A stretch of DNA of 64,000 nt from Bursaphelenchus xylophilus (GCA_904066235.2 CAJFCV020000003.1:10106001-10170000), one strand, 5' to 3'. Shown: positions 1-13,076, counted from the first letter of the stretch. Numbers and translations are program-made. Notes: generated by a model not told the origin, from the sequence alone.

Positions 1-49
1 TCCCCTTCGGATTCCCAATCTAGCGCTCTAACCACTCGGCCACACCGCT
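1..49 (-). tRNA. 5' part of a class II-like tRNA, anticodon reads GGG
   Basis: Read on the minus strand, the sequence has a tRNA-like acceptor half, then TGGCCGAGTGGTTAGAGC, the typical D-arm of Ser/Leu-type (class II) tRNAs, then an anticodon loop TTGGGAA. That gives anticodon GGG (plus bases 14-16). The following bases look like the start of a long variable arm, but the 3' half lies outside the window. The anticodon stem as I pair it has mismatches, so it may be a degenerate copy. Nematodes are known to carry class II tRNAs with non-Ser/Leu anticodons (nev-tRNAs), which is one possible reading. The tRNA assignment is fairly sure; its identity is not. Confidence 0.7.
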
Positions 50-446
50 CTCTTCCGAAGGAAGAGACCGAGCTCGCTTTTGTTGCCGCAGATTTTTTTC
101 CTCGAGAAATACATTTATTGATAAAACTCGTTAATAGACCAAAATTAGGCAGCTAATTTTTATATATTCTGAATCAGAAAATTTTTGCGAATTTTTTGAT
201 ATATATCTTGACCGGTAATTCCACACCCCATAGAAGTACTTTCCTTGTTAAATAAATGCGTAATAGGACATTTTTTGAGGAATCAAGAGGTAACAAAAAG
301 TAAGCATTAACTCGTTAAACACTATTAAGAAAACCTTTACTCTCCCGACCGTACGAGGAAGCTACAATTCCCCGAACAGTAACCCAATCGGCCATTCCAA
401 TAACCTTGAAATTATCATTTTCTGTCCACATTTCCGGGCGCAAATA
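50..446. other. intergenic, no gene seen
   Basis: AT-rich sequence between the tRNA and the Tc1-like element. I see no splice-bounded coding stretch and no recognisable motif. Confidence 0.5.
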
Positions 447-1834
447 CAGTGCGTCCCAGGTTTTTGGTTCCACCCCATTTTTTGATCATATCTCTGGGGG
501 TTCTTTCTCAAATGCCATGAAATTTTACACAAATGTTAACCAACCTTTGAGAATGAGCTATGCGAAGTTTTATCAAAATTGGCTTCAGTACTCTGGCGTT
601 ATGGCGATTTTTTTTTAATTTTGGGTGTCCCAGGTTTTTGGTTCCACTTGGAAATTTGCGATTTTTTTGGTCCGATTTTGAACCAGCCTGATCTTAATAC
701 CATTCCTCGTGTTCTCTGTAGTCTTAGAAAGGGTATTACATTCGGATCTACCGTACTTTATCGACGCAGTGGCCCCACGAGCCATCTCCGACCTTGTACA
801 TCAGGTAAACATTGGTTTTAAAAAAAATTCCGATTAGTGATTTATTTCTGGCAAGAAACAACTTAGACTACTTGTACCAAATGCAAGATGTAAAACAAAC
901 CGATACCGATTAGTTTGAAGTCATTTAATCGACCTTTTAAGTCATTTAAGCTACCGTTTACCTTCTACAGTAACCTTCAGAGGCCCTAAAAGTACAGAAA
1001 ATTACTATCTATGGGAACTTTTTGCCCCGAAAATCAAACTCAGCATGTTAACAAACCTATAGCTGTATCTTATTTCTTGCTTAAATGTTCTATCTGCCGC
1101 ATGTGGTTGGTTCAAGGAAAAATGGGTAAAAGCAAGCCTATTTTGGCCTATTTTTCGGAACTTTTTTGTAGAACCAACTTTACAGACCCGATTTATTCTG
1201 AAACGGCTAATGATTGTAGCATTACGTTTTCAGGCACGCTGCGTTCAAATTTGCATATCAAATTTTGTGATTCTCGTCCATTCCTCTTGGTAATTCGGGG
1301 TGTAAAGTGTTACGGTAGCTACTTGTTGAAGATGATATGCCAAGAAAATACTCGAGATCATTGAGCAAGCTACTTTTTTTCATTAAGTAGATGCACACTG
1401 TATAATTTAACAGCATTGGCAAGTTTAATGCCCAAAAAACAGCCTGACTGAAATTTTTTTCAGAACCAGTCTTTATCTCATGTACAAGGTCGGAGATGGC
1501 TCGTGGGGCCACTGCGTCGATAAAGTACGGTAGATCCGAATGTAATACCCTTTCTAAGACTACAGAGAACACGAGGAATGGTATTAAGATCAGGCTGGTT
1601 CAAAATCGGACCAAAAAAATCGCAAATTTCCAAGTGGAACCAAAAACCTGGGACACCCAAAATTAAAAAAAAATCGCCATAACGCCAGAGTACTGAAGCC
1701 AATTTTGATAAAACTTCGCATAGCTCATTCTCAAAGGTTGGTTAACATTTGTGTAAAATTTCATGGCATTTGAGAAAGAACCCCCAGAGATATGATCAAA
1801 AAATGGGGTGGAACCAAAAACCTGGAGCGCACTG
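447..1834. mobile_element. Tc1/mariner-type foldback element with 356-bp inverted repeats
   Basis: The two arms, 447-802 and 1479-1834, are inverted copies of nearly identical sequence and equal length. The outer ends are CAGTGCG..CGCACTG, and TA flanks both sides (445-446 and 1835-1836). This is the target duplication of Tc1/mariner elements, and CAGTGC is how C. elegans Tc1 begins. Each arm carries a 20-bp motif (TCCCAGGTTTTTGGTTCCAC) twice, at 454-473 and 628-647 on the left, mirrored at 1634-1653 and about 1808-1827 on the right. This is the IR/DR layout of Sleeping Beauty-like elements. The 676-bp centre has no transposase I can see, so the copy is non-autonomous. Confidence 0.85.
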
Positions 1835-4800
1835 TAGAATCCAAAACGATTCAAAGATAAAACTACGACATACAACGTTTGACAGTACAATTTACAAGCT
1901 CCTGAAGAACAAGAGCAAGTAGTAATATGTTAATTGTAAACGTGGGACGTTGCGAGGCCATGTGATGCCCACAAAAACAGCTGTTAAACAGGCAAATAAA
2001 GGGGCATGTTCGAAATGAATATCACACGGAAATATGATAGTTCGGGGTTTTTCATTTCTTAATTTTTTTTTTTTTTTGGTTTCTTGGAACCAGCAATGTT
2101 ATAGACAAAGCGTGATGTGGGCCATGTGATTGGCATAAAAAATGAAGGGAGGAGGGACAGACACCACTCGATATAAGAAAGTGGATATATGCGAGGGAAA
2201 TGTTTCATTTGTGAATCTGTTTCTTATGTCTAAACAAACCCCGAGATGTGAGGCTCAGAGTTTTATGAAACGTGACATAAATGAAGACCGAATCTTACTG
2301 GGACGTATGAGAAAATTGTAGCGTGCATAGAACGATTGCATGAAAAAACAGTTTCTGAAAAAAAGAGCTACAAAACAACTCTATTTTTACTCCCAAACAC
2401 ACCTGTTCGTAAAGCAGCAATTATCAAATCAGATACATAAATAAAGAAAGAGTGCTGGTTTGAGTACTACGAACTCGCAATGAAACTAACAAGAAGGACA
2501 CGGATGAAAGGAACACTAATCGATGTTTAATAATCCCACACCTATGAGAATGTCCATTGTTTTAGAGGGGCGAAAAAGGGCCGCAGGGGACCTCTTTCTC
2601 TCTCTCCTCCAAAATTACACTCTCAGATGTAACGAAGAACGTGCAGATATATGTATACATTCTTACGAAAAAGTGGGCCAATTCGGCAAAAAGCGACGAC
2701 TTTGCACTTGTCCGACATTATTATACGGAGACAGAGTGGTGGTCAGCCAGTCTTTTTTTGAGACGAGCCAAAGGGAAGCGAAAATAGAGGGGATGACGCA
2801 GAATACAAACCGGAGTTACGATACGCAATTGTGACGTTGTCTGTTTTACTCTAACAAGAATGCAGACGGCCAAAAATACCCAATAAGAAAAGAGCCGAAA
2901 ATGCCATTCCCATTTCTACCCAAGTTTTCTAAAAACGGTCTATTTGCCTTTGCAGACAAGATACAATACAAGTCGAGGCGACTCAGTCAATAATTTTGTG
3001 CTCAAAAATATTTATTGTAGGAAACATGCACTCCTCACTGCAAAACAGACCAAGTGGACCGAGGTGTTCTGTAGTCAAAGCAACGTATCATTAGCAGATG
3101 GGAATTGCAATAAATACGATGAATTATGCTGACTGTTCTCAAAACTATTCCCCTTTGACGTCATAAATGAGCGTTTGGTGACGTATTTTATCAAAAAAGT
3201 TGTTGCTTCTTGATCAAAATTCAATTTCAAACTCTTGCAAACACATTTTTTTGGCTATTTTCGATTTTATCGACCGTCCAAAACAGTGGATAAATAAAAA
3301 CTTTATTAATTTTCCCCCTTGAAAAAAGCAAAAACGTTCAAGTTGGTTCACTAATAAACTACTAATAGATTAAACTCCCCAAATGCTCATTTCCGGTTTC
3401 TCATGCAAAATTACGCCCCAAGGCTATGCAGAAAAATACCATGATGTAAAACGAATGCGAAATTCATGTTCAGCGTAGTGAAAAAGACCAAAAAGGTCGA
3501 AATTTTTAAAAACTGACCCGAAGAACAGGTTTCCCAAAACGTATTTTCTCGTAGACAAAAAAGACCTGCTCACGTTAGCTTGGAGGGGGATAATATTCCC
3601 TGTATAGCAAATCAAAAAGAGCTGGAGAATTAAAAATCAAGGATATCAGCAAAAATAAATCGCAATTTATTTTTCCAACGAGCTCCTGCGTTTCGGATTT
3701 CCTCTCCAAAACATTGCACAACATTTTTAGGGAAAGCAGTACAACCCCAAAATGACGGCTCTGTGTAGACAAGGCTTCCTTCCCCCCAACAACCTTACGT
3801 AATTAAGCCTTCCAGGAAAGGACCGGAGCCGGGAACGAATTCTTCTGGAGTCGAGATTTTCGCGGGCGGAGAAACCCAAACCCCACACAATTTTTTTACA
3901 AACTTCTGCAAACGCGGGGGGAATTAGAGTAATTAGATTCCAGCCCGAAGGCCCGCCTAAAGTTGGTGTTGAATTTAAGTGAGTAGAGTTGTAAGATCAA
4001 AAGTTTGATAGCATTCGTAAACCCTCTCTATTGTGGCATCTCGTCAAAACGAACGAATTGGAATAAAAGAGCTCTTAACAAATGTTCCGTTTTCTTGTAA
4101 ACAGCATGTAAAAGTCATAAAGAACTTCTAAATTTGCCCTTTACAATAACCAAATGCCTTCAAAGGTAATGCTCAGCAAAAGTTCAAGGCCAAAGGAACA
4201 ACTTTCCTCCCAAAAAAGTAATAATCTCTAATGTAAAAGTGTAAAAACTGAACTGCCTTCTCATTGCGAAAACTGTATCCTAAAGGCCGTATAAAGTCGT
4301 TTTAGCGCCTTTTCTCAGACTTACAAACCCGAAAGCCGCTTAAAACAGGGGAAACTTGATATTATACACGATATTACACGCCAACACCCAACGTTTGGTT
4401 CAATATTTCGAACAAAAATAGCCCGAAAAAATTGGCCCAGGACGCTTGTTGCGCCTAAAATGATATAAAAGTAATTTTGCCAATAAAAGGGGGAATTCCG
4501 ATGCTGCTCACGCAAGTCCCGATTAACGGCATGTTGAAGGAGCCACGAAGAAAAAAACGTGCCAACCTTAATGGGCGGCCGACCTCCGCATAAACAAACA
4601 AAGCATTTCCGTCTGCAGGACATACGTCTTGACCGATGCATTCTGGAATTTCTTTGGCGGAGCGCCACGGACCAAAAAACATGCTCCACGCCGCTCCGGA
4701 GCAATTCACACGGAGGAAACCTGAAGCGGAAAACGGGCGAAAACAGGGCCCGGAATTATCCTCCTCCCGCTTTTTTCGTCGCCAAAAACAGGGGGCAAGC

Positions 4801-7800
4801 CGAGGGCCCCAAGACCCCCGGGCTACGCGCCCTGAGGCGACGAGACGGAAAGACTCTCTCTCTCTTTTCGGGGCCCCGAGCACTGGCCGAGCACCCTTTG
4901 GCCCCCGGCGCGTTCTTCGCCCGCCCGCTAAACAATCCTCGTCCCAAAGCCATTCTTGAGAGCCCGAAAAAGCCGAGAAAGGAAGACCGGCTGCTACTGC
5001 TGCTGTTTTTGGGACGGGGGACATGCACCCCCCACCACGCAGAAACGTAATCAAGGATCGGTGCTCAGCGTGGCTACGTCGACGCCGAAACAACGTTACC
5101 TCACGGGTTTGGCGGGCGTCCAAACGTAATAAGCAAAGTGCGCTTTCGAACTAATGATGACAAATTGAATCGAAAGAGATCAATCTCGGCTGATCCGCCG
5201 AAAAATGACTTTTCTGGATAAAATTTCGAAGACTGAAAAAATAAACGCGACAAAAACCATCAAGATAACGCCATACCAGACAGCAAAAATTAAAGCCAAA
5301 TATAAAATGGGCAAAAATCGGAAGCTTCGACCTTTAGCTCAACAATTTACGAGCTAAAAAAAAGTGAAACCAAATTCCATCTCAAATGACAGCCTTTGAG
5401 CATTCCAAAAAAAAACAGCTCTTCATAACAACTTTTCCGACTTCTCATTTGTTTTTGACTCCATAAAAATGAGAACTTGTCGCTTCGAATCGCTCATTTC
5501 CTTGACTTCCGGGTTTTCCCGTGATTAAGAGCTTCTGAAAGCCCTCAAATCATCAAAAATGTTTTCGTGTTGGGACCTAATTTTAGGCTTCTCTGTTTTT
5601 CCAAAGTTTCACTGATCAAGGAAACACCACAAATTGTTTTGAAACCTTCAAGAGCCTCCAAGAAAAGGAAGAGATATTTACCGGATATCTTCTCCTGAAC
5701 TCCCACTCACTTTTATCCTTGTTTTTTCCGTGAATCCCTCAATTGGATTAAACCAATATAGCCACCCCGATGATTACTCGAAACAACTCGTATTGTAAAA
5801 TCTAAAGTCGGGGTTTTGGCCTGAGGCGGTTGGTGCTTACCCCTGCGAAAATCCCCGACCAAATCCGGCGATTACGACGTCAGGAAAAAATAAAACAATC
5901 TTAACGCCGACTTAAGGTCTTAAATGGATGTGTAAGACAAAAAAGTTAAATAGTGGCTTTTGAAAGTACCGGGATTCCAGGAAAATCTGCCGAAATACCG
6001 CTCGGAACGTCAGCGAAGCTCTCTCTGGCCAAAGACCGACCAGAAAAACTGTTTCCAAATTGATCCACAGCCCTTATAATCCCTAGTCAGAACCCCAGAA
6101 AATTAGCCCCAAAGGAGGCATCTTTAACAATTTTATACCTTTTCCTAAAGCATGACGTTGTCGGCTATCTTCTTAATGTAGTCCTCCTTAACGACCTTTA
6201 CACCGAGCGTCATCCGGGTCTACAAATAATCGAATAACAAGTGGAGTGTATAATTTTTACAACTCTGTCTGCGCCGGTAAAAGCAAGGTCTTGTGCACTT
6301 TCTTGCAGCGAGAATCTACAACCAAAGACTTGCGCATAATATAGTATGTCCTATGTAGTTCCTTTCGAAATTTATTAGACGTCAGCAAGAATATAATGCA
6401 TGGGGAATTTTTCGGGCCAGTTGGCAAAGTGCATCGAGGTGCGCGAAGAATTTTAAGAAGCCTTTTGGTAGTGAAATTAGAGCGAAAGATCAAGCAGTTT
6501 GAATGGATGCGTGGCACGTTTTATGGCGGAACACATGCGGCTTGGATCTCTGCAGGCAAAGAAGATTTTTATCAGCATATGGAAAATGCTTACAATTAGA
6601 CCAATCTGACTTCGCAACCCTTAAAGTCGTAGATTTTACAACTATTGCCCATTTTCCACTTTCCATTATTAACTATTCTGGCATTAACACCATCAGCGCA
6701 AGTCCTGACCTCATTGCAAAACTCCTGACCCAAAAGCCCGTCGAGCAAAAAGTCATCAGATAAAATTACAGGCGTGTATCCAAAATAACAAAACTTTTGC
6801 CTAGACAAGTTCCAAATCCACATCTTTGGCCTTCGCTTCGTCTTCGTCAAATCGTACTGTCAAAAAAGTTCTAAAAATGTAAAACGGATATGCTTATCTA
6901 AATCATCTGAATTCGCAGCAAAGAGAAGAATAAACAATCGAGACATGATGCATAATCTGCGGTTATTTTGCGCCTGTTACGGAGGGAACACGGTTTAAAT
7001 TATTTATGATGTCCTTTTTATGTATAAAATTGCAGTTTATAAAAGTGCAGTGTGTAAAAGACCGTTAAAGTAGGGCGTCGTATTTCGTTTGACTGTAGTT
7101 TGTGAGAAAATAGCCGACAAAAACGACGTCAATTGATAACAAAAAATTTTGATACTGCCAACAATAATTGTGCCTTTAAAGTGCTTACTCGGCCGGAAGG
7201 CCTTAAAACATGTGGTAATAAAATCGAGACAGAGATTAGTGCATACAAATCACACTCGGGTCTAAGCAGACCGACACACGTCAAACTGAGGATTCCGGTG
7301 ACCCGAATAGACTCTTCGCTATCGGTTTTTTACACTTCGTCTATTTCGCAGAGAAAGAGAGAAAAAAGACATGCAAAAACGTACTCTCTCGCCCCAAAAA
7401 TTCCCCATTTCTCCCCCGACAAAACGTTTTTTCGCGTCTTTTTTTGGCAAATTGCCAATCCATTCACCGGACTGTTTTAGCTTGTCTCAGTTTGACGTGC
7501 GACATGGATTACAAGCCAAGAACCTAGAAGAAAGTTTTCACCGCCCCGAACAGGTTTTTGCTGGGGTTTGGCAAAAAACACCTGGATTCTTACGTTTTGT
7601 TCTAGCGAGGTCCCCAATCAACATATTGACTACTTACATCGCCAGCAGAAAAAACACCACTAGACTCCCCTCTCCAAAGATCCGACTTAATCAAATTATT
7701 CGGATTAAATCTAGGCTGTCAACAAAATAGGGGATCAGAAATCCGGGAAGCCCTGCAGTGAATTTATTAGCGAAGCCAACGGCTCTCTTCCACCGGGAAG

Positions 7801-8660
7801 TTCGGTGGCCCGCGGCATAAAATTTCATTACCCAAAAATAACGCTTTATGGCCATGGTAATAAAACGCGTCGGGAATGGAATACTTTTAAACCAATGAGG
7901 GGCAAAACTCAACTTAATTTTCATAGTATGAATACCAAAAAAAGGAGGCAAAATGGGCGTATAATCATTGTTACTGACGTTTTGATACCGTGTTGGTAAT
8001 TTCGCAAGATTCCTCTTTAAATTTTCTTAGAAATCAATTCACATGCGTTTCTCTTCAATTTCGCCTCAGGTCATAAGTTAGTCCTTCCATTACCATCCCA
8101 AAGATGCCATCATTTCCTCGGATTTCCCCCCCGCATTTACATAAATTACAAACGACATCAAGCGGGAATTAAATTCATAAGAATAAAATTAAACGAATAT
8201 TTTTAGAACCCGAAAAAATATCATTAATAATGGACATTTCTCTTGGAAATTAGAATGTATGGCAAACGATCCGTGTGTAAGCCACACCTGCAATGAGGAC
8301 GATGCCCTTCGTAAAAAGGAAGTTGGTGGGCCGTAGACGGATTAATCGGATGGGTTTCCGTTTACTAGGGTCGAATAATAATAAACAGAACGAAGAAGCA
8401 AAAGAAAAGGAGTGTTTATAGCGAGAATTGAACAAGAAGAAAAGCAGATTAAAAATTTTCTGGAAAATGTGTTAGACACGTGCTTCAGATGTTTCAGAAA
8501 ACATCGGAGATAAAAAGATTTGCAGACTGGAGATTCAGTTTAGGGTCTTCTGAAAACGCTGGCAATCAACCGTTTTGTCTTTCTGCTTTCACAGAGGGAT
8601 CGTTGACATTCCAACAGTGCAGATCTCGGTTTCAATTCGTAATAAATGAAACCGATTACT
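1835..8660. other. gene-poor region, no gene supported
   Basis: No recognisable protein across about 6.8 kb. Two stretches look mildly coding: a plus-strand open frame 6396-6598, and a minus-strand 3'-exon-like piece at about 6806-6850 (acceptor ttttttgacag, acidic tail, stop). Neither can be joined to other exons. A block near 7275-7310 (ACGTCAAACTGAGGA..CCGGTGACC) recurs at 60227-60262, with an inverted mate near 7480-7500, so it belongs to an interspersed repeat. A GC-rich island lies at 4560-5120. Confidence 0.4.
4560..5120. other. GC-rich island with CT/GA tract
   Basis: A sharply GC-rich block in AT-rich surroundings, open in several frames on both strands, which is what GC-richness alone produces. 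It contains a CTCTCTCTCT run near 4855-4865. I cannot assign a protein in any frame. It could be a promoter or enhancer region; similar blocks occur at 20.4, 26.2, 27.1, 30.4 and 33.4 kb. Confidence 0.4.
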
Positions 8661-8878
8661 ACTAGTCTCGACATAAAGTCCGTAGAATTTTCTGCACTGT
8701 GCATAAACCCGAAAAAGCATTTTGCACTGTGCATTCACCCGAAAACACATTTTGCACTGTGCAATTTTGTTGATTTTGCCTTATTGTCGCGCGCGATTCC
8801 CGTTTTTCGCAGCGACAAATCAACATTTCGGAATTTGGGGGCCGCGATAAATTCTACGGACTTTATGTCGCGACTAGT
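8661..8878. mobile_element. 218-bp MITE with 30-bp TIRs
   Basis: The first 30 bp (starts ACTAGTCTCGACATAAAG) and the last 30 bp are inverted repeats with one mismatch. A possible 3-bp ACT target duplication flanks it. Inside lies a 30-bp tandem repeat of about 2.5 copies (8691-8764), each holding TGCACTGTGCA. There is no coding capacity. Confidence 0.8.
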
Positions 8879-9010
8879 ACTCTGATCCTGACCATATCAA
8901 ACAACTTCATCGACTCCTTATCTTTCAGGATAAGATCGACGTCCAGGTAACAGCAGACCTCTACCACGCTCTAAAGTGATACCTGTCGCCGTAGACTGTC
9001 ATAGAACCTA

Positions 9011-9238
9011 CAGTGGGGGACCTGATCCAGTGACAAAAAACGTACCACTTTGCATCCGGGAAATATCAAAAATGTGGCAAAATGCTTCCATCTCCAAGTA
9101 AAAAACTCCGATTTCAAAAGCTCGCGCCCTTCAAAACGAAGTGTTTTCATTTGAAGAGGGAAGCATTTTACCACATTTTTGATACTTTCCGGATGCAGAC
9201 TGGTACGTTTTTTTTCCACTGGATCAGATCCCCCACTG
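9011..9238. mobile_element. CAGTGGGGGACC MITE, copy 1
   Basis: A near-perfect palindrome of about 228 bp whose ends read CAGTGGGGGACCTGATCCAG and its complement, flanked by TA on both sides (Tc1/mariner-type target). Two more copies lie at 17451-17702 and 23480-23727. The whole element is arms plus a short centre, with no open frame of its own. Confidence 0.85.
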
Positions 9239-9323
9239 TATCTGTCACTCTGTGAATGCGACAGCTTACGTTCGGAATATTTCATCAGCGCCCGCCAGGA
9301 TCAATCCGCTATCTGAAAATTTT

Positions 9324-9419
9324 CTGAAAATGCTAGGGCGCAGCTCGGAAAACAAGCTTGCGCAGCTCCCCGATGCTACGTTGAAGCTTGATTTCCGAGC
9401 TGCGCCCTATCACTTTCAG
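9324..9419. repeat. hairpin with 35-bp arms
   Basis: Arms 9324-9358 and 9384-9419 (core AGGGCGCAGCTCGGAAA) are inverted copies with a few mismatches around a loop of about 25 bases. It could be a tiny MITE or a structured RNA; I see nothing that decides between these. Confidence 0.7.
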
Positions 9420-9891
9420 CCAACTTTCACATGGTGCCTTGGCCACCGCAGCATACATGCTCACCTTACGAATTCAACATCCCAACGAACCCCTCAAAGT
9501 ATTCATAAACAAAAAATTTTTTTGGAACACAGAAATTAATGCGCCCAGCAAGCCGAAATATTGTGTCAATGGCGAGAAAAAGGAACACACCTTGAGGGAC
9601 AAGTTGAGACTTCTAATTGGCCGACGCCTCCGAGGCGGCCAAAAACACTTTTTTTGTCTTTGGCCCAACAACAGGTCCGCATACGGGAAACGAAAGCGGG
9701 GACATGTTTAAAACAAGGACAAAGGCCCATATGACCTTTGGAATCACTTCCGGCAACATTTTGGGAGAACCCCGTGTGTGTGTGGGATTTAATGAGTGTC
9801 GGATGCATATGCGGTTCCGAGAAGGTGATTAGGCCAGAACGGGACATAACTAACTGGAAGTTAACGAGAAGAGCAAAAATTAACGGGACTT

Positions 9892-9930
9892 ATTATGACC
9901 GTTACATCTCACTAATGTAACGGTCGTAAT
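9892..9930. repeat. hairpin, 16-bp stem and 7-base loop
   Basis: ATTATGACCGTTACAT is followed after 7 bases by its inverted copy with one mismatch. It lies in non-coding sequence; function unknown. Confidence 0.75.
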
Positions 9931-12900
9931 GCTCGGAAACAGGAAAACCATAGAATGCAAAATTGTCCAACCTCATCAGCAAAGACTCCGTCCATCCACT
10001 GCAAGGTTTAAAATTTTGCGAAATGAATGAAATTAGACCCAGAAGAATTTCCCCACGCAATTTATATTTTTTCCGTAATACAATCCTTCACAGGAGCATT
10101 ACACAAACCGATGGAATCTTGGATTGCAGTTCTGACCGAGATCACGCGATCTCCAATAACAAATCCAATCCAATTGCATGTCAAGTCGATGCGCACTAGA
10201 GTAAATATAGTAGGTCCTGTTTCGTCCAGACAGCTAATAAGCGGAGGGGCGAAAACAAGGCCTGTTTTCGTGTCGGATAACCGGTAAACTAGGACGTATT
10301 TGGCATAAATCTCGATGCGGCCAAAAGTCAATGATTTTTCGGAAAAGAATGGAGAGTTTTATCCACTATGTAATGTCACAATACGATGATGGAATTCATC
10401 TCTCTACTTTGAATTTCAACGAAAATATCTAAAGGACCATTTTACAACGACATGGTCGAGATCCAAAGCTCACATTTTCTTCACCTTTCGTACATAGTCT
10501 AGACCACACATATCAATTTCGAAAAATTTCGCTCACGCTATGGCCCGCCAAAATCTCCAGCATCTCATTCAACGGATAACATAACGCAAAACGAGCAGAG
10601 CTGAACATACGCAACATTATTCCGCTATATTTTCAGCGAATCAACTTGTTGCCACACATCTCGCTAATGGAACAAGTAATACCAGCTAAAATTCAAGACT
10701 ACAAAAACAAGATGCCACTGAGCATTTCAATACCCAATGGTATATGCACAAAGCAATTCAAAATAATCACGCATACCATTATTACGAGGATTAATAACGG
10801 AAACCCCCTATGACATGGATGCGAATTGTCAATGAGAATAACAGCAACCTACGCAAGCGAAGAACAAACGCACTTATTAAGACGTAGAATTTACTTCCGG
10901 TACTCCCGTAAACACGGCGACACTCTCATAAACACGCCGGAAAATGGTTCGGAATTCTGATAAACCATACGTTTGCGGAGAACTTGAGCGTCTTGAATAA
11001 AAGTGAAATCGCTATACCAAACCCCGCAGGTTTATTTGCAGCTAGACATGATGAACGTAAATACTTGTAAAATACGCCAAATTTCGACCAGTCTGCATGC
11101 AAAATACGCCAAATTTCGACCAGTCTATTTGTAAAATACGTCAAACTTCGTCCAGTATACAATTCCTATAACAAATTCCAAGAATTTCCTAAAATTCGTA
11201 TGCTTTATATTCCAAGCAAGTTTTAGGTCTGTCTTTGTTCGCCAAACGCGATCTTTGCAGTTGATCAGTTGAAGTTAATTGTTGTTTCAGAGAAAATTAT
11301 GTGTTCCCTTTGCAAACCATAAACTCTACAAATATTTACGGCCCTGATTTTTTTGAAACTCAGCAATCGATGCCACAAATCGGTTCCTGAAGATTTTTTT
11401 CAGCGTTGATAACTTAAATTTTCAGCGATATCAGGTACTAAAGAGCAAATTATTAGATGTGTGTATTCTTTCTTTAACAGAAATTTTGAAGAAGAAACGA
11501 TTCAAATCATTCAAAAAAAGTCATCTCTAATTTTTTGCACCTTGACTTTGTCATTCAAAATTCTCAAATTAACAACAGCCTCAAAAATTATTGATAAGCT
11601 ACTGTCACAGAAGCAACAATAAACAGAGCAAACTACACCATTCAAAAAAAAAACGGTCCCTTTTATTCAGAGCGCCATTAACACATCTCGCGGAACATAT
11701 GTCAAAGCGACAATTGCGGAAGTTTCAAAGAACTGTTCCAAAATTGGCAAATCCCCTCGAAAAGCCAACAAACTTGCGGCGGGCGCGCTGAAAAGGGCCT
11801 CGAGCCATCTTCGGTGAATAACACACAAAATTGCCTGGGGATTTGAAGCGAGGAGCCGGGAGGGGGCCGCGGAAAGTGCGACGAATTTAAACAAACAAAA
11901 TTACATATGAAGGCTATTAAATCGTAATTAAGGCCGGCTCATCAGTGTTCGCCGCATGCCACCGTAGAAGGAGAGCAGATAATCGAGGGCCAAAATGTAG
12001 GGAGACGAATGTCAAAGAGCTCGAAGTTTTCGAATATAAACCTGGTGCACTTTAGAACAAGTTTTTATAGTGAAATGCATAGGCTACAAAAAACTCTATA
12101 CAGCAAAACGCATAGGAAAGCAGACAGATTTAATGGACAACATCGAAGGCCAAAAATCCCAGTCTCTATCCTTAAAGGTTCGCTATTCTCATGAAAATAA
12201 ATGAGCGCTGCAAGTAAACGTTCAAGGTTCGGCTAAAGTTACAAACACAGGTCCACTTCAGAGGCTTCATCTAAATGCCAACGTGAATTTCCAGCTGTTC
12301 GGAAAAATTGCTTTCAAAACAATGCCTAATTTGGCATTGTTGTGTTTTTTCGCTATTCTAGGACATCTCGGGTTCACTTCAAGACCAAATCCTATGGATC
12401 TACAGTCATGGAGACATTTTATACGATGAAATGTGTTTGATTATCAAAAGATATACAAATTTTATACGGTAAACGAGATTGTGGGAGTATTAAAAATTCC
12501 AAATGTAATTTATTTAGGGCATAGATTCTATTTTTTCGTCTAAATATTATACTAGGACACACGTTGAATTTTTTTTCTTTTTTTTTATTTTTTTAGCCAG
12601 TTTTTTTATGATTTCAAGTAATCACATGACATAAACCGACATTCAGACTAATTTTTAAACTAATTTTTGTTGGCCTCTCGGCTTCGACTCTCGGAATTTT
12701 AAGCGTTCCAATTAGACGAATCGACTTTTAATCCTTAATCGGGAGACGCAATTTTCGGCTTCCAAAAGAATGTAAAATAAATTCATTCCGAGAATCCGGA
12801 ATATTGCACTTGAAAATTTGAGTAAACATCGGTTTTGGATATTATTTTAGACCTTTTTTGATATTGCACTAGACAAAATTGCGGAAAAAACGTCCAATTC

Positions 12901-13076
12901 GTCGAATAGAATCAATACGGGCAGGCCACTAGAACGCTGAAGGCATGAAATTTGCTCAATAAACCCAAAATAGAACGAAACGAACTAAAGTCTTCCAAAC
13001 GGAGGCAAATTAAGCTAAAATGTCTAGTATAATATAAAAAAATTGAACGGCAACATGACCGAAATTAAACATTTAC
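9931..13076. other. intergenic, no gene supported
   Basis: About 3.1 kb without a recognisable gene. It holds a short tandem repeat at 11064-11158. Opposite-strand open frames at 10027-10331 look somewhat protein-like but show no family motif or clear splice partners. The sequence near 11800-11880 is locally GC-rich. Confidence 0.4.
11064..11158. repeat. 32-33-bp tandem repeat, three copies
   Basis: The unit TGTAAAATACGCCAAATTTC.. begins at 11065, 11098 and 11130; the third copy is the most diverged. Non-coding. Confidence 0.85.

Noticed and set aside
6396..6598. Plus-strand 67-residue frame ending EDFYQHMENAYN
   Set aside because: Composition is coding-like, but there is no partner exon and no family I recognise; mentioned in the region note only.
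10027..10331. Opposite-strand open frames that both look somewhat like protein
   Set aside because: No family motif, no convincing splice signals and each is the shadow of the other; I cannot choose one as real.
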